Assembly: GCA_002315975.1 (NCBI GenBank) | Contig: DCIK01000020.1 | Location: forward strand, 1-64,000 | Source: Clostridiales bacterium UBA1728 | Lineage (GTDB): Bacteria; Bacillota; Clostridia; Oscillospirales; Oscillospiraceae | Direction: 5' to 3' | DNA: 64,000 nt | Shown: positions 60,704 to 64,000 of the stretch, in pieces | How the letters are laid out: every line of letters begins with the position of its first letter | Position numbering within the stretch: the stretch's first letter is position 1 | Made by a program: the position numbers and the translations under genes | The notes under the pieces: generated by a model | Seen by the model: the letters and a program-made list of their open reading frames with translations, nothing else | Database searches by the model: none | Told to the model about the DNA's origin: nothing

Positions 60704-61060
60704 ATGACCGATAAGGAACTGCGCAAGCTCTCCCGGCAGGAGCTGGTGGAGCTGCTCTACGAGTTTGAAAAGGAAAATCAGAGCCTCCGGCAGGAGCTGG
60801 AGACGGCCAGAAAGGAGCTGGAGAAGCGGGAAATCCACCTGCGCAAGGCCGGCTCCATAGCCGAGGCGGCACTCTCCCTCAACGAGGTGTTCGAGAAGGC
60901 ACAGGCTGCGGCAGACGACTATCTCCGCAACCTCTACGCAGCGGGTGAACAGCTGGAGAAGCAGCGCAGAGCCATGCTGGAGGAAACGAGCGAGTATTGC
61001 CGCCGCCAGATGCGGGAGCTGGGTGCCCCGGAAAAGGAGCAGAGCGGTGATGAGAGCTGA
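60704..61060 (+). CDS. Coiled-coil hypothetical protein, 118 aa
   Basis: A soluble, charged protein with long heptad-like stretches (about 15-50, YEFEKENQSLRQELETARKE; and 75-110). It has no catalytic motif, signal peptide or membrane segment. GGGGAGG precedes the ATG, 32 bases after proC, and its 3' end overlaps the lepB start by 11 bases, so expression of the two is coupled. A role assisting the signal peptidase or a cell-envelope complex is possible but unsupported by sequence. Confidence 0.75.
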   Translation: MTDKELRKLSRQELVELLYEFEKENQSLRQELETARKELEKREIHLRKAGSIAEAALSLNEVFEKAQAAADDYLRNLYAAGEQLEKQRRAMLEETSEYCRRQMRELGAPEKEQSGDES

Positions 61061-61628
61061 TCCCCCCTCTCTGGAGCAGCTGGAGCGGGAGCTGAGCCAT
61101 CTCCGAAGAAAAAACCGCCGCCGTCAGCGCCTTCGCCGAACCCTGGGCGTGCTGACGGTGCTGATGGCGGTGCTGGTGCTGCTCTCTGCGCTGGTGCTTC
61201 CGGTGCTGCTGGTGCAGGGCGAGTCCATGGAGCCCACTCTCCGGCAGGACGAGGCTGTGATCTGCATCCGGGGCAGCCGCTATGGGCGCGGGGATATTGT
61301 GGCTTTTTCCTACGGCAGCAAGATTCTCATCAAGCGCATCATTGCCGGTCCCGGAGATACGCTGGACATGGACGAGGAGGGCAATGTGCTGCTCAACGGC
61401 ACCCTGCTCAGCGAGAGCTATGTCGGGCAGAAGGCTGTGGGAAGTCTGAGCGTGGAGCTGCCCTGCACCGTACCCGAGGGTCACTGGTTCCTCATGGGCG
61501 ATAACCGGGCGGTGTCTGTGGATTCCCGCAGCTCGCTTTTGGGCTTCGTGTCCGAGGAGCAGATCACGGGGCGGGTGTTCTTTAAGCTGTGGCCCCTGCG
61601 GGATTTTGAAATTCTGGCGAAAAACTGA
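61050..61628 (+). CDS. lepB: Signal peptidase I
   Basis: A 192-residue type I signal peptidase. After an N-terminal basic, coiled segment comes one membrane helix (about 32-54), then the catalytic Ser in VQGESMEPTLRQ and Lys in SKILIKRIIAGPGD, and the C-terminal MGDNRAVSVDSR box. A single helix is usual for the Gram-positive type. The ATG at 61050 lies inside the coiled-coil gene, with AAGGAG upstream. Confidence 0.93.
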   Translation: MRADPPSLEQLERELSHLRRKNRRRQRLRRTLGVLTVLMAVLVLLSALVLPVLLVQGESMEPTLRQDEAVICIRGSRYGRGDIVAFSYGSKILIKRIIAGPGDTLDMDEEGNVLLNGTLLSESYVGQKAVGSLSVELPCTVPEGHWFLMGDNRAVSVDSRSSLLGFVSEEQITGRVFFKLWPLRDFEILAKN

Positions 61629-61645
61629 AATGAGGTATATATAAG

Positions 61646-62902
61646 ATGATAGAAAAGCTTCTTACCCAGATTGAAAAGAGCCCCAGCACCTACCATGTGG
61701 TGGAGACGCTCCGCAGTGAGCTCCTTGAAAAGGGCTACAGCGAGCTCTCCGAGGGCGACCGCTGGCTGCTGCAGCGGGGCAGGGGCTATTTTGTAACCCG
61801 TAACCACTCCAGCATCCTCGCCTTCCGTATGCCCCAGGGCTTTGCGCTTCGCTTCCGCATCAGCGCGGCCCACAGTGATTCCCCCTGCTTCAAGCTCAAG
61901 GAGAATCCCGCGAAGAAGGGCAAGTACTATGTGCAGCTCTCCACCGAGAAATACGGCGGTATGCTTATGGCACCGTGGTTTGACCGGCCTCTCACCGTGG
62001 CAGGACGGATTTTTGTCCGCGCCGAGGGCGACATTGCCGAGAAGCTGGTCTATATCGACCGGGATCTGCTGGTGATCCCCTCCGTGGCCATCCACATGAA
62101 CCGCGCCGCCAACGACGGCACCAAGCTCAATGCCCATATCGACACCCTGCCCCTCTACGGCGATGCCGGCTGCCGGGACATTTTAGAGCTGGTGGCGGAG
62201 TCCGCCGGGGTGCAGAAGGATGACATTCTGGGTCATGACCTCTATGTGGTCTGCCGGGGCAGGGGCACGGTGCTGGGCGCCGACAGGGAGTATGTGCTCT
62301 CTCCCAAGCTGGACGATCTGGAATGCGCCTTCGGCTGTATGGAGGGCTTTCTGAGCGCCACCGACCCCGCGGATACGCTGGCACTCTGCTGCGTCTTCGA
62401 TAACGAGGAGGTGGGCTCTGCCACCAAGCAGGGCGCGGCCTCCACCTTCCTGCGGGATACGCTCCGCCGCATCACCGGCGCTGTGGGTATGGACGAGGAG
62501 GACTGCCTGATGGCGCTCCACGGCAGCCGTATGGTGTCTGCCGACAATGCCCACGCCATCCACCCCAACCATCCCGAATATGCCGACGGCGACAACGCCC
62601 CGGTGCTCAATAAGGGCGTCGTCATCAAGTTCAACGCCAACCAGCGCTACACCACCGACGGCAGGAGTGCAGCCTGGTTCCGCAGCGTCTGCGAGAAGGC
62701 GGAGGTGAGCGTGCAGGTTATGGCTAACCGCTCCGATCTGCAGGGCGGCTCCACCCTCGGCAGCATCGCCAATACCATGGTACCCGTGAGCACGGTGGAC
62801 ATCGGCCTGCCCCAGCTCTCCATGCACTCCGCCTGGGAGACCGCCGGCGTAAAGGACTACGAGGCTCTCTGCAAGGCCATGAAGGCCTTCTACGAAGTAT
62901 AA
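61646..62902 (+). CDS. M18-family aminopeptidase
   Basis: A 418-residue zinc aminopeptidase of the M18 family (aspartyl aminopeptidase-like), which trims N-terminal residues from peptides in the cytosol. Metal and catalytic segments are SAAHSDSPCFKLKE, FDNEEVGSATKQGA and VSADNAHAIHPNHPEY, and the late QVMANRSDLQGGSTLGSIAN is typical. It is the last gene of the proC transcript, 17 bases after lepB. The GAGG site is about 12 bases from the ATG, which is long. A family B palindrome follows. Confidence 0.93.
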   Translation: MIEKLLTQIEKSPSTYHVVETLRSELLEKGYSELSEGDRWLLQRGRGYFVTRNHSSILAFRMPQGFALRFRISAAHSDSPCFKLKENPAKKGKYYVQLSTEKYGGMLMAPWFDRPLTVAGRIFVRAEGDIAEKLVYIDRDLLVIPSVAIHMNRAANDGTKLNAHIDTLPLYGDAGCRDILELVAESAGVQKDDILGHDLYVVCRGRGTVLGADREYVLSPKLDDLECAFGCMEGFLSATDPADTLALCCVFDNEEVGSATKQGAASTFLRDTLRRITGAVGMDEEDCLMALHGSRMVSADNAHAIHPNHPEYADGDNAPVLNKGVVIKFNANQRYTTDGRSAAWFRSVCEKAEVSVQVMANRSDLQGGSTLGSIANTMVPVSTVDIGLPQLSMHSAWETAGVKDYEALCKAMKAFYEV

Positions 62903-62904
62903 AA

Positions 62905-62972
62905 TGACAAAATCGGGGACGGTTCTCAAATGTGCCAAATGACACTTTTGAGAACCGTCCCCAAATGTTTCG
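62905..62972. repeat. Family B palindrome (B6)
   Basis: GGGGACGGTTCTCAAA and TTTGAGAACCGTCCCC form a perfect 16-bp stem across a 16-base loop, with weaker outer pairing AAAATGAC/GTTTCGTTTT. It separates the convergent peptidase and oxidoreductase genes. Confidence 0.85.
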
Positions 62973-62984
62973 TTTTGGGAAAGC

Positions 62985-64000
62985 TCAGTGCTGCTCTCTG
63001 GGCTTGCCCTGATAGGCCAGAGAATCGGAGGCGATGCCGCCGGCAGACTTCTTGTCAGCAGGGCGACGCTTAGGAGGCTTGGCCTCCTTGGTGGTGTGGT
63101 CGCGAAGGTCCTCGCGCATATGGATCATGATGCCGGTGTCGGCCATGTTCTGCTGCAGCGCCTCCACATTGATCTGCTGGACGGCCACGCCGTCCTTGAT
63201 GGCCATGGCGGCGGCGGTGCCTGCAGCCTGACCGGTGAGCACGCAGTTGGGGATGCAGCGCATGATCTCCCAGCCTCTGCCCCCGGCGCTGACCATGCGT
63301 CCCGCGGCCAGCATATTCTCGATCTTCGCGTCGATGAGAGCTTCATAGGGGAACTCGTAGACGGCGGCGGGAGCCTCCAGACAATGGATGACGGCGCCGA
63401 TGGAGTGGGGCTCGTGTTTGCCCTCGCTGCACTCCATTTCGGCCAGACCCTTCAGACGGCGGGTCATGCGGAACTGGGGCAGAGTGGGCATGGTCATAAA
63501 GGCGTAGCCGGGCTTGTCGTGCTCCTTCAGGTAGTCCAGCGCGAGAGTGCGGCTGAGCTTGATGTAGTCATTCACGCCGTCGGCGGTGGTGCCGTAGAAG
63601 GTGGGGATGGGGCTGCCGGAGTTGTCCACATCGGGACGGAGACCGAACCAGCGCATGGTAATGTTGTCCAGCACATTGATGGAGGTGCCCTCGCGGATTT
63701 TCTCCACGTCCAGCTCATAGGTCCAGCTGGAGACGATGGACTTCTGGGTCTCGCACTCAGCACCGGCACGGAAGAGCATATCCGCATCGCCGGAGGCATC
63801 GATGAGCATCCTGCAGAGGTAGGCGCTGCGGCCACCCTTGTTCTCCACAATCACGCCCTTGCACGCATTGCCCTCCATGATGGGCATACACACGGAGGTG
63901 TCGAACATGACCTCCACGCCCTCTTCCTTGATGTACTCGTCCAGAGCAAGCACGGCAGCGGGGATGTTGAAGGTGCACTGGTAGCGGCCGGTGGGATTCT
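62985..64000 (-). CDS. FAD-dependent oxidoreductase, partial (5' end outside the window)
   Basis: The frame is open to the right edge; the visible 338 residues begin NPTGRYQCTFNIPAAV and continue through the apparent start at 63953, so that is not the true start. The block MLIDASGDADMLFRAGAECE is the FAD-binding motif of the FAD_oxidored group, and NMLAAGRMVSAGGRGWEIMR followed by GQAAGTAAAMAIKDG is the typical C-terminal FAD segment. The terminal ~40 residues are basic and probably disordered. The substrate is unknown. The N-terminal GxGxxG lies outside the window. Confidence 0.85.
   Translation of the reverse strand, partial: NPTGRYQCTFNIPAAVLALDEYIKEEGVEVMFDTSVCMPIMEGNACKGVIVENKGGRSAYLCRMLIDASGDADMLFRAGAECETQKSIVSSWTYELDVEKIREGTSINVLDNITMRWFGLRPDVDNSGSPIPTFYGTTADGVNDYIKLSRTLALDYLKEHDKPGYAFMTMPTLPQFRMTRRLKGLAEMECSEGKHEPHSIGAVIHCLEAPAAVYEFPYEALIDAKIENMLAAGRMVSAGGRGWEIMRCIPNCVLTGQAAGTAAAMAIKDGVAVQQINVEALQQNMADTGIMIHMREDLRDHTTKEAKPPKRRPADKKSAGGIASDSLAYQGKPREQH

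Overview
The window is a chromosomal segment of a high-GC, low-mobility Gram-positive anaerobe, most likely a gut Clostridia (Oscillospiraceae/Ruminococcaceae type). This is an inference. It rests on a Firmicutes-style S10-spc-alpha ribosomal cluster with zinc-type S14, a SpoIVB sporulation protease, an anaerobic ribonucleotide reductase with its radical-SAM activase, a glycine riboswitch, strong GGAGG ribosome binding sites, and sodium-coupled amino acid carriers. No rRNA, CRISPR array, complete insertion sequence or prophage is visible.

Layout. 1-6.6 kb holds three amino acid carriers (AGCS under a glycine riboswitch, NSS divergent from a LysR regulator, BrnQ) and a D-2-hydroxyacid dehydrogenase. 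6.8-11.8 kb holds tRNA-Gly and a repeat-rich stretch with a DUF1846 protein between two ~300-bp direct repeats, a PlsC-like acyltransferase with an added Cys4 domain, a GNAT acetyltransferase and a GIY-YIG nuclease framed by inverted palindromes. 11.8-17.9 kb has secA, pgeF, an orphan oligopeptide-type binding lipoprotein and cdd. 18.2-34.7 kb is the ribosomal cluster rpsJ to rplQ including secY, adk, map, infA, rpmJ and rpoA. It starts at a near-consensus promoter with a structured leader, is interrupted by two repeat-filled gaps, and ends at an intrinsic terminator. 35-41.3 kb has dnaE and a malQ/sugar-binding lipoprotein pair. 41.5-47.4 kb has spoIVB, a STAS protein, the nrdG/nrdD pair (nrdD fused to a redoxin) and an AT-rich DUF3800 gene. 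47.7-64 kb has a dCMP deaminase, queH, a GGDEF protein, radC-tsaD-rimI, a ParE-type toxin-antitoxin pair, polA, a uvrB/DUF2974 operon, a proC/coiled-coil/lepB/M18 peptidase operon, and the 3' part of an FAD-dependent oxidoreductase running off the right edge.

The most unusual content is intergenic. At least four families of composite palindromes (called A to D here) occupy most long gaps. Family A has a constant-length 43-nt palindromic core, with compensatory changes in one copy. It is flanked by hairpins whose stems differ completely between copies yet remain perfectly self-complementary, and by a fixed tail CTCTGCGAGGCTT. Copies lie in the dnaE leader and inside the ribosomal operon. Family D has fixed outer arms and a variable inner stem, and two copies frame the AT-rich GIY-YIG gene. 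Family B carries the GGGGACGGTTCTC arm. Family C is a 120-200 bp element built on stems such as CTCCCCTTTCAGGGGAG.
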